A stretch of 64,000 bases of DNA from Nitriliruptoraceae bacterium (GTDB taxonomy: Bacteria > Actinomycetota > Nitriliruptoria > Nitriliruptorales > Nitriliruptoraceae): assembly GCA_003565155.1 (NCBI GenBank), contig PXDB01000096.1, positions 1 to 64,000 of the forward strand. Direction: 5' to 3'. This document shows positions 15,734-24,258 of the stretch, piece after piece; the first letter of the stretch is position 1, and the number at the start of each line of letters is the position of its first letter. The position numbers were made by a program, and so were the translations under genes. A model generated the notes under the pieces. That model was not told the DNA's origin. It saw nothing but the letters and a program-made list of their open reading frames with translations, and made no database searches.

Positions 15734-17931
15734 GCTCCCGGCGCGGCTTCGGCCGCTCTGCAGTACCGCACCCCCGGCGCGGCCCGGGCATGATCGGTGC
15801 GCTGGTCCTGATGGCGGTGCTGACGGCGACGCTGTGGTCACCGGCAGCGATGGCGCAGGACGAAGTCGACGAGCCGAGCGCACGGCTGACCCTCAGCGCC
15901 CTGGACGGTGTGATCGGGCCAGGCTCCGCGACGATGCCGGACGATCCCGGGGAGGAGGTCGAGTACGCGGGGGAGCTCACGCTGCGGGCACTGGTGGAGA
16001 ACGACGGCGCGGTGCCGCTGGCGGGCGCGCAACTGGTGGTCGAGGTGCACCCCCCGACCCTGACCCGAGGACTGCTCGCCGACGCCCTCGACGGTGAACT
16101 CGTCGGCCCCGCCCTCCACGTCCACTCCCAACCCCTGCGCCGGGACGGGGCCCTGGCGCCGGAAGCGGTGGCCGGGCTCGAGGAGGTGTTCACCGAGGCG
16201 GAGGTGAACTGGGCCGGGGACGCGGGTGGCGTCCATCCCGTCCGGGTCGCCGTGACGTTGGGCACGCAGGTCCTCGACGAGGTCGTCACCGCGGTGGTGT
16301 GGCTGAACGAGCCGGTGACCGAGCCGCTGCTCACCAGCTTCATCTGGCCGATGGACGCCGCCCCGTGGCGTGGCCCCGGGGGCGAGTACGCGGAAGGTGT
16401 CGAACGCGAGACCCGACCCGGGGCACGGCTCGAAGGGCTGGTGAGCGCGCTGGAGCGCGGGCCGTCCAACGTGCCCGTGGTGCTCGCCCCCGGAGCGCAC
16501 GTGCTGGAGGACCTCAGCGACCGCTCCGACGGCTACGTGGCACGGATCCGCACCGAGCAGGGACAGCTCGAGTCCCGCACCGTCGCGGCCTCCTCGAGCA
16601 GCGCGAACGATGCCTCGGACCTGCTGCGACGCATCAGAGCCGTGGCCGGCGATCTGGTGCTGGCTCCCGTCAGCGGCAGCTACGCCGATGCGGATGTGCC
16701 GGCGTTGCTCGCCGGCGACGAGACCATGGCAGAGCTCGGTGCCATCGCCGCCACGGACGGGCGACGGCGCGTCCAGCTGCAGCTCGGTACCGAGGTGGAC
16801 GGGGCCACCCACCTCGTGCTCGATCCTATCGATGAGGAGGTGCTCGACGTCCTGCCCGGGGAGAACCTGCTGCTGGCCCCGGGCGCCACCGACCTGCCTG
16901 CCACCGGCGGCGATCCCGAACTCGGTCAGCCCGTGCGGCAGCTGCGTGCCCCCTCCGGACGCCTCCTGACCGCATTGGTCGGTGACCCGTACCTCGCCGC
17001 GTCCCTGGAGGGCCTGGACGGGGAGGCCGGCGGTGTCGTTGCGACCCAGCGTGTGGTGGCGGAGACCGCGATGCGCTACTTCACGGCGCCGGCGGAGGCC
17101 GACCGTGGGTTGGTGCTGCTGCCCCCGCGAACGTGGGATTCACCGGGTGCGGTCGCCGAGGACCTGCTCCAGCGCCTCGGGGATGCCAGCTGGCTGCGTT
17201 TCCTGGGCCCGAGCCAGCTGGCCGTCGAGGCACGACGCGACGTCGGCACCCTGGGTCTGGCACCCCACCTCCACGGTCCCTTCGCGCCCGCCCTCGCCCA
17301 GGAGCTCTCCGCGGCGTGGCGGGGCCTGGATGCGGCGATCGGTGCGTCACCGCCCGGAACGACCCGCCTGGCCGACCGGCCCACGGAGCAGTTGCGCGAG
17401 GACCTGCTGCGGGCCACCTCCCGGTGGTATCGCGAGCCCCGGGAGGCTGATGCCGCGGCCCTGATCAGCAACGTGCAGGGCGCGGTCGATGCCGCCTTCG
17501 GCGAGGTCTCCCTGGCGGCCGCGTCGGTGACGCTGACCTCCGACACCGGCGAGGTACCGGTGACCGTCCGACGGGACCGTGGCGACCCGCTGCTCGTGAC
17601 GGTACAGGTGGAGTCCCAGGGTCGGCTGCTGTGGCCCGAGGGCCGCACCTCGCAGATCCTGGAACTCGAGGAGGAGGGATCGACCACCGTCAGCTTCCCG
17701 ACCCGTGCGGTCTCCACAGGGACCTTCCCCGTCTCGGTCACCATCACCGACCCCGGGGGCACGGAGGTGCTGGCGCGTGACACGCTCTCGGTGCGGTCGA
17801 CCGCCCTGTCCGGACCGGCGCTGACGGCCATGGGTGTGCTGGTGGTCGTGCTGCTGCTGGTCGGATCGCTGCGTCGACCGGAACACCCGCGCCTGACCGT
17901 CGTGCGCGATACTGGGGATCGATCCGGGTGA
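15730..17931 (+). CDS. DUF6049 family secreted/membrane protein
   Basis: A protein of up to 733 residues. An N-terminal hydrophobic signal (MIGALVLMAVLTATLWSPAAMAQ) starts about 20 residues after the GTG used here, so an ATG at 15790 is an alternative start. A long extracytoplasmic region follows, and a single C-terminal membrane segment (about residues 697-718, ALTAMGVLVVVLLLVGSL) ends in a short basic tail. This layout, and location between the Nudix gene and the murJ/kinase position, match M. tuberculosis Rv3909 (DUF6049). Family function is unknown; its constant linkage to cell-wall genes suggests an envelope role (inference). Confidence 0.82.
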   Translation: MSSRRGFGRSAVPHPRRGPGMIGALVLMAVLTATLWSPAAMAQDEVDEPSARLTLSALDGVIGPGSATMPDDPGEEVEYAGELTLRALVENDGAVPLAGAQLVVEVHPPTLTRGLLADALDGELVGPALHVHSQPLRRDGALAPEAVAGLEEVFTEAEVNWAGDAGGVHPVRVAVTLGTQVLDEVVTAVVWLNEPVTEPLLTSFIWPMDAAPWRGPGGEYAEGVERETRPGARLEGLVSALERGPSNVPVVLAPGAHVLEDLSDRSDGYVARIRTEQGQLESRTVAASSSSANDASDLLRRIRAVAGDLVLAPVSGSYADADVPALLAGDETMAELGAIAATDGRRRVQLQLGTEVDGATHLVLDPIDEEVLDVLPGENLLLAPGATDLPATGGDPELGQPVRQLRAPSGRLLTALVGDPYLAASLEGLDGEAGGVVATQRVVAETAMRYFTAPAEADRGLVLLPPRTWDSPGAVAEDLLQRLGDASWLRFLGPSQLAVEARRDVGTLGLAPHLHGPFAPALAQELSAAWRGLDAAIGASPPGTTRLADRPTEQLREDLLRATSRWYREPREADAAALISNVQGAVDAAFGEVSLAAASVTLTSDTGEVPVTVRRDRGDPLLVTVQVESQGRLLWPEGRTSQILELEEEGSTTVSFPTRAVSTGTFPVSVTITDPGGTEVLARDTLSVRSTALSGPALTAMGVLVVVLLLVGSLRRPEHPRLTVVRDTGDRSG

Positions 17932-17940
17932 GGAGGCGTG

Positions 17941-18186
17941 ATGCGCAGGCTGCGGGCACAGCTCGGCGACATGCTCCGCCGCTGGCTCCCGCGGGCGGTC
18001 CTGACCGGGTTCGTCCTCGCGGAGGTGGTCCACGAGACGGACGCGATCGTCCACGCCCACCTCGACACCGACGACACGGCCGGTGAGCTCGCGCGTGCCG
18101 GGGCGGTTGCCTACCGTGCGTCCGGGCCGCTGGCTCCGGCCGAGGAAGCGGCTGAGGACGTCGCGTGCGTGATGACACGCCCGTGA
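17941..18186 (+). CDS. Small hypothetical protein, possibly half of a frameshifted gene
   Basis: A frame of 81 residues, starting MRRLRAQLGDMLRRWLPRAV, with GAGGAGG just upstream (spacing 4) and third-position GC typical of real genes here. It is not recognisable. Residues 1-35 form a basic amphipathic helix, the rest is Ala/Glu-rich. Its last 22 bases overlap the start of the next open frame, which is shifted by one base. It may be an independent small gene, or the 5' half of one gene of about 125 residues interrupted by a frameshift. In mycobacteria this interval would hold mviN. Confidence 0.5.
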   Translation: MRRLRAQLGDMLRRWLPRAVLTGFVLAEVVHETDAIVHAHLDTDDTAGELARAGAVAYRASGPLAPAEEAAEDVACVMTRP

Positions 18187-18320
18187 CCTTCGAGCGGGAG
18201 GCGACGACGCTGGTGGTGGAGGTCGAAGGACCCACGCGGACCCTGATGCTGCGCCGCAGCCCCGGGCGGTCTGCGGGGCTGACCCGCGTCGGCGAACGCC
18301 GCGCGGAGATCGGGGCGTAG
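18165..18320 (+). CDS. Small hypothetical protein, continuation of the preceding frame
   Basis: A 51-residue frame read as [22 protein letters not shown] and onward to a TAG at 18318, four bases before the kinase start. The beta-strand-like alternation and GC-rich third positions suggest real coding. The GTG at 18165 lies inside the end of the preceding gene, so translation could be coupled, or the two pieces could be one gene with a -1 shift. No slippery heptamer is visible, which speaks against programmed frameshifting. Confidence 0.4.
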   Translation: MRDDTPVTFEREATTLVVEVEGPTRTLMLRRSPGRSAGLTRVGERRAEIGA

Positions 18321-18324
18321 GGCC

Positions 18325-20055
18325 GTGGTCGCACGCCGCACCGGACACACCCCCGCCGAGGAGCCCGTCATCCGTGACGAGGTCCCGAACGACGAGGCAC
18401 CGACCTACGTGGGTGACGAGGGCTTCGAACGCCCGCCGCAGGCGACACCCCCGGCGGCAGAGACCCCTCCCGACGGCGCTCGCACGGAGCGCACGCCCGA
18501 CGACGCCGCACGCCCGTCAGCGCGCCCGCGCACCTGGCCCGACCGCAGCCACCTCGCCGGGCGCTACGCACTGGAGGAGCCCATCGCCTCGGGCGGCGCC
18601 GCCATCGTGTGGCGAGCCTTCGATGAGAACCTGTCCCGCACCGTGGCGATCAAGCTGCTGCACCCCCACCACGCCAACGAGCCCACGCTGGTGGAGCGGT
18701 TCGAACGGGAGTCCCGCTCGGCGGCCCAGCTCAACCACCCCAACGCCGTGCGGATCTACGACACCGGACGCGAGGACGACCTCGTCTACCTCGTCATGGA
18801 GCACGTCGACGGGCCGAGCCTGAAGGAGGTGCTCGACCGCGAGGAGGAGCTCGATCCCGGAACGGTCGCCGCCCTCGGTGAGCAGGTCGCCGCTGCACTG
18901 GGCGAGGCCCACCGGCACGGGCTCGTCCACCGCGACATCAAGCCGGCCAACATCCTCATCGCCGCCGACGGGACCGTCAAGGTCACCGACTTCGGCATCG
19001 CCAAGGCGCTCTCCTCGACCGACGCCACCCTGACCACCCCGGGCACCGTCGTGGGGACCGCGGCCTACGTCGCCCCCGAGCAGCTCGAGGACGGGGAGAT
19101 CGACCCGCGTGCCGACATCTACGCCCTCGGTGTGGTGCTCCACGAGACCCTGACGGGCCGACCGGCCTTCAGCGGTGACACCCCCACGGCCACCGCGGCG
19201 ATGCGGCTGTCCCATGACCTCCTGCCTCCGCGCCAGCTCCGGGCGGACGTCCCGCGTGCCCTTGACGACATCATCGTCCGGGCCACACGCCGCGACCGCG
19301 TCGACCGTTTCTCCGACGGGGACGCCATGGCGGCGGCACTGGCACCTGCGGTCACCGCCAAGCCGAACGAGATCACCGCCGGGCTGGTGAGTGGTGCCGC
19401 CACCGACGAGCCACAGGCCCTGCCGCTGGTCCGGGACGAGCAGCCCTACTCCGGCCCGATGCCGGCCACCCGGCGTGAGTACGCCCGTCGGCTGGCCGCC
19501 GCGGTGCTCGGCGGGATCGTGCTGACCCTCGTGGCGGTGTTCGCCTACGACGCGTTCCAGGCGGACAACGGCAGCGAGCCGTCCACCCCCACCGCCGTGG
19601 TCCACCCGGTGGAAGGGGTGCTGGTCTTCGACCCGAGCGCACCCGGACAGGGCGACAACCCGGACCTGGCCGCGAACACCGCCGACGGTGACCCGCAGAC
19701 CACCTGGGTCACCGAAGCCTACGAGGACCGGGAGTTCGGCGGTCAGAAGGATGGCATCGGCCTGGTGTTCGACCTCGGCCAGGCCCGGGACGTGCGCGGC
19801 GTGAGCCTGGAGCTGACGCGGGGCGGCCTGGCGGTGGAGCTGTACGCCAGCGACGAACTTCCCTCCGAGATCACGAGTCCGGCCGCGTGGGGTGAGCCGC
19901 GTGCGTCCCAGAACGACACCCTCAGCCAGCAGCCCTTCTCCTTCAACACCACGACGGAGCGCTACTGGCTGCTGTGGATCACGGGACTCAGCGCGGGCGC
20001 CAGCGACGAGTTCACCGCCGAGGTGGCGCAGGTGCGCTTCCTGGGCCCGTCCTGA
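18325..20055 (+). CDS. Transmembrane Ser/Thr protein kinase with C-terminal discoidin-like sensor
   Basis: A 576-residue Hanks-type kinase. A low-complexity acidic/proline N-tail of about 78 residues precedes the kinase domain (about 79-345): Gly-rich loop [15 protein letters not shown] lysine, catalytic loop [22 protein letters not shown], and [11 protein letters not shown]. All catalytic residues are intact, so it is predicted active. A juxtamembrane region leads to one membrane segment (about 392-412) and an extracellular domain with a beta-sandwich pattern ([32 protein letters not shown]) like the discoidin-like tail of mycobacterial MviN. It occupies the mviN locus between DUF6049 and sigM, but has no MurJ membrane part. 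The ECF sigma gene follows after 16 bp. Confidence 0.88.
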   Translation: MVARRTGHTPAEEPVIRDEVPNDEAPTYVGDEGFERPPQATPPAAETPPDGARTERTPDDAARPSARPRTWPDRSHLAGRYALEEPIASGGAAIVWRAFDENLSRTVAIKLLHPHHANEPTLVERFERESRSAAQLNHPNAVRIYDTGREDDLVYLVMEHVDGPSLKEVLDREEELDPGTVAALGEQVAAALGEAHRHGLVHRDIKPANILIAADGTVKVTDFGIAKALSSTDATLTTPGTVVGTAAYVAPEQLEDGEIDPRADIYALGVVLHETLTGRPAFSGDTPTATAAMRLSHDLLPPRQLRADVPRALDDIIVRATRRDRVDRFSDGDAMAAALAPAVTAKPNEITAGLVSGAATDEPQALPLVRDEQPYSGPMPATRREYARRLAAAVLGGIVLTLVAVFAYDAFQADNGSEPSTPTAVVHPVEGVLVFDPSAPGQGDNPDLAANTADGDPQTTWVTEAYEDREFGGQKDGIGLVFDLGQARDVRGVSLELTRGGLAVELYASDELPSEITSPAAWGEPRASQNDTLSQQPFSFNTTTERYWLLWITGLSAGASDEFTAEVAQVRFLGPS

Positions 20056-20071
20056 GCTGCGGGAACCCCTG

Positions 20072-20767
20072 GTGACGGCGGACGAGGAGGAGGACGAGGA
20101 ACTGCTCGCCCGCTACCTCGATGCCGATCTGCCGCGTGCCGACCGTGAGACGGCCTTCCACCGCCTGGTCGACCGGTACCACCGCCGGGTGTTCGCCGTG
20201 TGCCTTCCCGTCCTCGGCTCGGTGACCGACGCGGAGGACGCCACCCAGGAGACGTTCCTCAAGCTCGCGCGGTACGCCGGGTCCTTCCGGGGGGAGGCCA
20301 GGCTGTCGACCTGGCTGTATCGCGTGGCACGCAACGTGTGTACCGACCACGTCCGGCACGACGCACGACGCCCCGCCACCCCGGTCGCGGAGGTCGGTGA
20401 CCTCGCGCACGCGCCGGTGGAGCCCGACAGCAGCGCCGGTACCGACGCGGCGGTGAGCATCTCCGGGGCGCTGGCGCAGCTGGATCCGCTGTCACGTCAG
20501 CTCCTGGTGCTGGTGGCCGTCGAGGGCCTCAGCTACGCGGATGCGGCCGCAGCCGCCGATCTGGCGACGGGCACGGTGAAGAGCCGGGTGTCGCGGGCTC
20601 GGGTCCGCCTGGCCGACCTGCTGGCCGGGGAGCCGGGGGCCGGTCCGGCATCTTCCGAGCCCGCCGCTCCCCCACGCCCCACCGAGACGGCCACCACCGA
20701 GACGGCCACCACCGAGACGGCCACTACCGAGGGAACCACCGCGGACGAACGGTCGTCCCACCCATGA
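20072..20767 (+). CDS. ECF-family RNA polymerase sigma factor (SigM-like)
   Basis: A protein of about 231 residues. Region 2 is at about residues 30-95 (FHRLVDRYHRRVFAVCL, DAEDATQETFLKLARY, LSTWLYRVARNVCTDHVR) and region 4 at about 130-185 (LDPLSRQLLVLVAVEGL, SYADAAAAADLATGTVKSR, VSRARVRLADLL). Its C-terminus carries a low-complexity tail with a 5-residue repeat (TETAT). The location between the kinase and trxB matches sigM. Its ATGA overlap with the next gene fits a sigma/anti-sigma pair. The GTG at 20072 lacks a clear ribosome site, so the first residues are uncertain. The regulon is unknown; in M. tuberculosis SigM controls envelope/secretion genes. Confidence 0.88.
   Translation: MTADEEEDEELLARYLDADLPRADRETAFHRLVDRYHRRVFAVCLPVLGSVTDAEDATQETFLKLARYAGSFRGEARLSTWLYRVARNVCTDHVRHDARRPATPVAEVGDLAHAPVEPDSSAGTDAAVSISGALAQLDPLSRQLLVLVAVEGLSYADAAAAADLATGTVKSRVSRARVRLADLLAGEPGAGPASSEPAAPPRPTETATTETATTETATTEGTTADERSSHP
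20681..20725. repeat. 15-bp in-frame repeat, three copies, in the sigma factor tail
   Basis: The unit accgagacggccacc occurs at 20681 and 20696, and with one change at 20711. It encodes Thr-Glu-Thr-Ala-Thr. Copy number change would alter only the length of the unstructured tail. Confidence 0.9.
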
Positions 20768-21867
20768 GCACCGAACCCCCGCACGGCGACGGCTCCGAAG
20801 GCAGGTCCGTGGACGATCTGGAACGTCTCGTCGCCTACCTCGACGGGTCACTGGCTGCCGAGGAGCGCGCCGAGGTGGAGGCGGCGCTCGCGCAGGACGC
20901 CGCGCTTCGGGCCCGCCTGGTGGCGTTGGAGCACGCGGAACGGGCCCTGGCCGACCTGGAGGTCACCCGGCTGCCCGAGGGCGCCCGTTCGCGCCTCGAT
21001 GCCGCACTGGCGGTAGCCCTCGACGAGACGTTGGCCGGGCCGGAGGACCCGGCGGCGAGCGCACAGGTGGAGGCCGACCGCGCCGAGGTGGCGCCGACGA
21101 CCGCCGCGGCGGCGGGACGGGAGGTCGACGAGCTGGCCGATCGTCGGACCGCACGACGCCGTCCGCTGGCGCCGATCGCCACCGGGGTCGCTGCCGGCAT
21201 GGTCCTGCTGGCCGGCGGGGTCGTCGGGCTCAGCCAGCTGTCAGACGGAGGCGAAGATGCGCTGACGACGATGCAGGCCGAAGGCGGGGAGGAGGCCGCT
21301 CCCGAACCGGCTCCTGACGCTCCCAGCACGGAGGATGCGCTCGCGCTGGAGCTCCCCGTGGTCATCGACGAGGGGCGGATGGTCACCGACGAGGATCGCC
21401 CCGAGCTGCTCGACGACCCGGAGCTGCAGGCCCTCGCCCAGGGCGGGCTCAGCCTCGAGGAGGGGGCAGCCTTGGCGGCGCAGGTGCAGGCCCGGGTGCT
21501 GGGTGCGGACGCGGCAACCAGCACCGCACCCGACGACAGGTTCGCCGACGGCGACCCGGTGGAGGAGCACGCCGACGAGGACCGCGGCGAGGCTCCCGCT
21601 AGCGGCCAGGCTGCACCGCTGGTCACCCGCGATGGACGAACCCTCGACCCCGAGACAGCCGACGGTCTTCGCCGGTGCCTCGTGGAGCTGCTCGATGCGG
21701 GCGAGCAGGCCGTGCCGCTCGCCGTGGAGGTGGTCACCCTCGACGGCGGCGACGCGGCGGTCTTCGGTCTCCTGACCCTGGACCCGGACACCGGGGCCTT
21801 CGGGCGCATCGAGGCCTGGACGCTGGCGCTGGACTCCTGCCAGGTTCTGCGCTTCGCGCAGTCGTGA
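20764..21867 (+). CDS. Anti-sigma factor, single-pass membrane protein
   Basis: A 367-residue protein whose ATG overlaps the sigma factor stop as ATGA. The N-terminal 60 residues (DDLERLVAYLDGSLAAEERAEVEAAL) match anti-sigma domains, but the zinc-binding HxxxCxxC motif of ZAS proteins is absent: the place of the cysteines is held by Ala/Asp. A membrane segment lies near residues 140-160 (IATGVAAGMVLLAGGVVGL), followed by an acidic extracellular region of about 200 residues with a conserved-looking C-terminal domain. It corresponds by position to RsmA of mycobacteria and should hold the SigM-like factor inactive at the membrane. Release signal unknown. Confidence 0.82.
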   Translation: MSTEPPHGDGSEGRSVDDLERLVAYLDGSLAAEERAEVEAALAQDAALRARLVALEHAERALADLEVTRLPEGARSRLDAALAVALDETLAGPEDPAASAQVEADRAEVAPTTAAAAGREVDELADRRTARRRPLAPIATGVAAGMVLLAGGVVGLSQLSDGGEDALTTMQAEGGEEAAPEPAPDAPSTEDALALELPVVIDEGRMVTDEDRPELLDDPELQALAQGGLSLEEGAALAAQVQARVLGADAATSTAPDDRFADGDPVEEHADEDRGEAPASGQAAPLVTRDGRTLDPETADGLRRCLVELLDAGEQAVPLAVEVVTLDGGDAAVFGLLTLDPDTGAFGRIEAWTLALDSCQVLRFAQS

Positions 21868-21884
21868 GCGTCGTCGCCGGGGCG

Positions 21885-22499
21885 CTAGCGCGCCCGCACC
21901 ACGATCCACCCGCCGTACACCGCAGCCGGGTAGGCCAGGAAGATGATCCCGCCAGGCGCGGAAGCGAAGCCGGCGAAGGCCAGTCCGATCGCCACGGTGA
22001 AGCCGGCGAAGGTGAGCGCGATCGCCCGCACGTACGGTGAGTCGCGCTCCTCGCTCCCCCAGTACACGGCCCGCGCCACACCCCAGCCGATCGCGCCGGC
22101 GGACAGCAGGAAGAAGAAGCCCCCCTGCAGCACCGGGGCGAGGATGAGGCCGCCCACCACGGCCGCGGCGACCCCGACCAGCGTGGCGCGCGCCCCGATG
22201 TGCGGTGCCAGCCGGCCCCCGCCCGCTCCTCCGGAGGACGCACCCGGGGCGCCACCAGTGCCGCCACCGCCAGCACGGCGGTTCACGCTGCCGCTGAACC
22301 GCTCGAAGGCCGCGCCACGACCGGTGCTCCCGCCCGAACGTCGTCCGATGGTGCCGTCGAGGTGGCGCGCGCAGTCCGGACACTTGTAGCCCACCGCGGC
22401 CTCCCGGCCGCACTCCGTGCAGATCGGGTCGTCGCACGCGGCGCACGTGAGACGTGTCTCGACGTCGGGGTGGCGCTTGCAGGAACGCGGTTCAGCCAT
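21885..22499 (-). CDS. B-box-like zinc-finger membrane protein, unknown function
   Basis: A 204-residue protein beginning with a zinc-binding cluster (CKRHPDVETRLTCAACDD, PICTECGREAAVGYKCPDC) in which Cys and His pairs are spaced as in B-box or rhomboid-associated zinc fingers. A glycine-rich linker (GGGGTGGAPGASSGGAGGG) leads to four hydrophobic segments between about residues 100 and 200. The pattern resembles the N-terminal finger found on some actinobacterial rhomboid proteases, but no rhomboid GxSG/His motif is present. It is convergent with the anti-sigma gene (17 bp apart) and divergent from trxB. Confidence 0.75.
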   Translation of the reverse strand: MAEPRSCKRHPDVETRLTCAACDDPICTECGREAAVGYKCPDCARHLDGTIGRRSGGSTGRGAAFERFSGSVNRRAGGGGTGGAPGASSGGAGGGRLAPHIGARATLVGVAAAVVGGLILAPVLQGGFFFLLSAGAIGWGVARAVYWGSEERDSPYVRAIALTFAGFTVAIGLAFAGFASAPGGIIFLAYPAAVYGGWIVVRAR

Positions 22500-22687
22500 A
22501 CCCCCCAGCGTACTGGCACACCTGCCGGCTCCCGACCGGTCCCCGTCGGGGAATACGGTGACGCCTGCCGCCGTTGCCCATCACACGACACCGCCCTGCG
22601 GTGCCCCCGCTCACGCCGTCGGCTCGCCCGTCACATCACCCTGCGACCGACCGCCACCCCTCCCCCCCGCTCCCAGAGGTTGCGACC

Positions 22688-23761
22688 ATGGCAGACACCC
22701 CACAGATCTCGCTCACCCCGGCGGGTGCCCCGGCTCAGGCGACCGAGCCCACCGGTGATCCGGCGCTCGCCGACGAGGTGCATCAGACCATCATCATCGG
22801 TTCCGGACCGGCCGGGCTGACCGCGGCCATCTACGCGGCTCGTGCCAGCCTCGAACCGATCCTGATCGAGGGTGTCCTCGACGGTGGACCCACCGGCGGC
22901 CAGCTCACCCTCACCACGGACGTGGAGAACTTCCCCGGCTTCGCCGATGGCGTGATGGGTCCGGAACTGATCCAGAACATGCGTGATCAGGCGGCACGGT
23001 TCGGCACCCGCTTCATCACCGAGGACGTCACCGAGGTGGACATGGCCGCCGAGGTGAAGGCGCTCACCACGGCCTCCGGGCTCCGGCTTCGGACCCGTTC
23101 CCTGATCATCGCCACCGGGGCGAAGCCGCGCCGCCTCGAGGTCCCCGGTGAGGACGAGCTGTGGGGTTCGGGCGTGTCCGCGTGCGCTACCTGCGACGGC
23201 TTCTTCTTCCGCGACAAGCACGTCATCGTGGTCGGTGGCGGCGACTCGGCGATGGAGGAGGCGACCTTCCTGACCAAGTTCGCCTCGAAGGTCACCGTCG
23301 TGCACCGCCGCGACCAGCTCCGCGCCTCGGTGATCATGCAGGAACGGGCCTTCGCCAACGACAGGATCGAGTTCGCCTTCAACGCCACCGTGGCGGAAGT
23401 CACCGGTGAGGATGGCCTGATGAACGGGGTCGTGCTCACCGACACCGTCACCGGTGAGCAGCGCCACCTCGCCGCTGACGGGCTGTTCCTCGCGATCGGG
23501 CACATCCCCAACACCTGGCTGTTCGACGAGGTCCTCGAGACCGACGACGACGGTTACCTCCTCGTCCAGGAGCCCTCGACGGCCACCGGTGTCCCGGGCG
23601 TGTTCGCCTGCGGCGACGTGATGGATCACACCTACCGCCAGGCGGTCACCGCCGCCGGAACCGGCTGCCGTGCGGCCATGGACGCCGAGCGCTGGTTGGC
23701 CGGCGGCGGCGGGATCACGGCCGCCGCACCCGCGGCGGAGCCGGCCACGGTCGCCGGCTGA
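22688..23761 (+). CDS. trxB: Thioredoxin-disulfide reductase
   Basis: A 357-residue FAD flavoprotein that passes electrons from NADPH to thioredoxin. Motifs: FAD-binding IIGSGPAGLTAAIYAARA (about residue 40), redox-active CATCDG (CxxC, about residue 175), NADPH-binding VVGGGDSAMEEATFL with HRRDQLRAS, and the FAD-binding end GVFACGDVMDHTYRQAVTAAG. It has an N-terminal extension of about 35 residues before the first strand. The ATG at 22688 follows AGAGG. Together with trxA 118 bp downstream it reproduces the trxB-trxC pair next to cwlM in mycobacteria. Confidence 0.95.
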   Translation: MADTPQISLTPAGAPAQATEPTGDPALADEVHQTIIIGSGPAGLTAAIYAARASLEPILIEGVLDGGPTGGQLTLTTDVENFPGFADGVMGPELIQNMRDQAARFGTRFITEDVTEVDMAAEVKALTTASGLRLRTRSLIIATGAKPRRLEVPGEDELWGSGVSACATCDGFFFRDKHVIVVGGGDSAMEEATFLTKFASKVTVVHRRDQLRASVIMQERAFANDRIEFAFNATVAEVTGEDGLMNGVVLTDTVTGEQRHLAADGLFLAIGHIPNTWLFDEVLETDDDGYLLVQEPSTATGVPGVFACGDVMDHTYRQAVTAAGTGCRAAMDAERWLAGGGGITAAAPAAEPATVAG

Positions 23762-23879
23762 CCACCTCACCGTCCACCGGCGTTGCCGCAGGTGGACGCC
23801 CCTGATCGCCGGCGCTGTACCGTGCCGCGACCACGACCCGAGGACGGTCGTCAACGGTGACGACCACAGGAGTGCCACC

Positions 23880-24203
23880 ATGGGAGCTACACCCGTCAGC
23901 ACCGCCGAGTGGACCACGGAGGTCATCGAGTCGGAAAAGCCCGTGCTCGTCGACTTCTGGGCCGAGTGGTGCGGCCCCTGCAAGATGGTGTCCCCGATCG
24001 TCGACGAGATCGCGAGTGAGCGCAAGGACCAGCTGAAGGTCGTCAAGCTCAACGTCGACGAAAACCCGGACACCGCGCGGGAGTACGGGATCATGTCGAT
24101 CCCGACCCTGCTGGTCTTCAAGGGCGGCAAGCCCGACAAGCGCATCGTGGGCGCCAAGGGCAAGGCGGCGCTCCTGGCCGACCTGAAGGACTACGTCGGC
24201 TGA
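23880..24203 (+). CDS. trxA: Thioredoxin
   Basis: A 107-residue thioredoxin with active site WAEWCGPCKM, cis-Pro loop SIPTLLVFKGG and the standard length. It is the reducing partner of the upstream reductase and acts in the cytoplasm on disulfides of target enzymes. The ATG at 23880 is preceded by the purine-rich gtgccacc context only, with AGGAG about ten bases upstream (cacaggagtgccacc). Confidence 0.96.
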   Translation: MGATPVSTAEWTTEVIESEKPVLVDFWAEWCGPCKMVSPIVDEIASERKDQLKVVKLNVDENPDTAREYGIMSIPTLLVFKGGKPDKRIVGAKGKAALLADLKDYVG

Positions 24204-24258
24204 CGATGGCCGGCCGGGTCGCACACCCTGGGGTGACGACGGCCCGTAGGCTCGCGGC

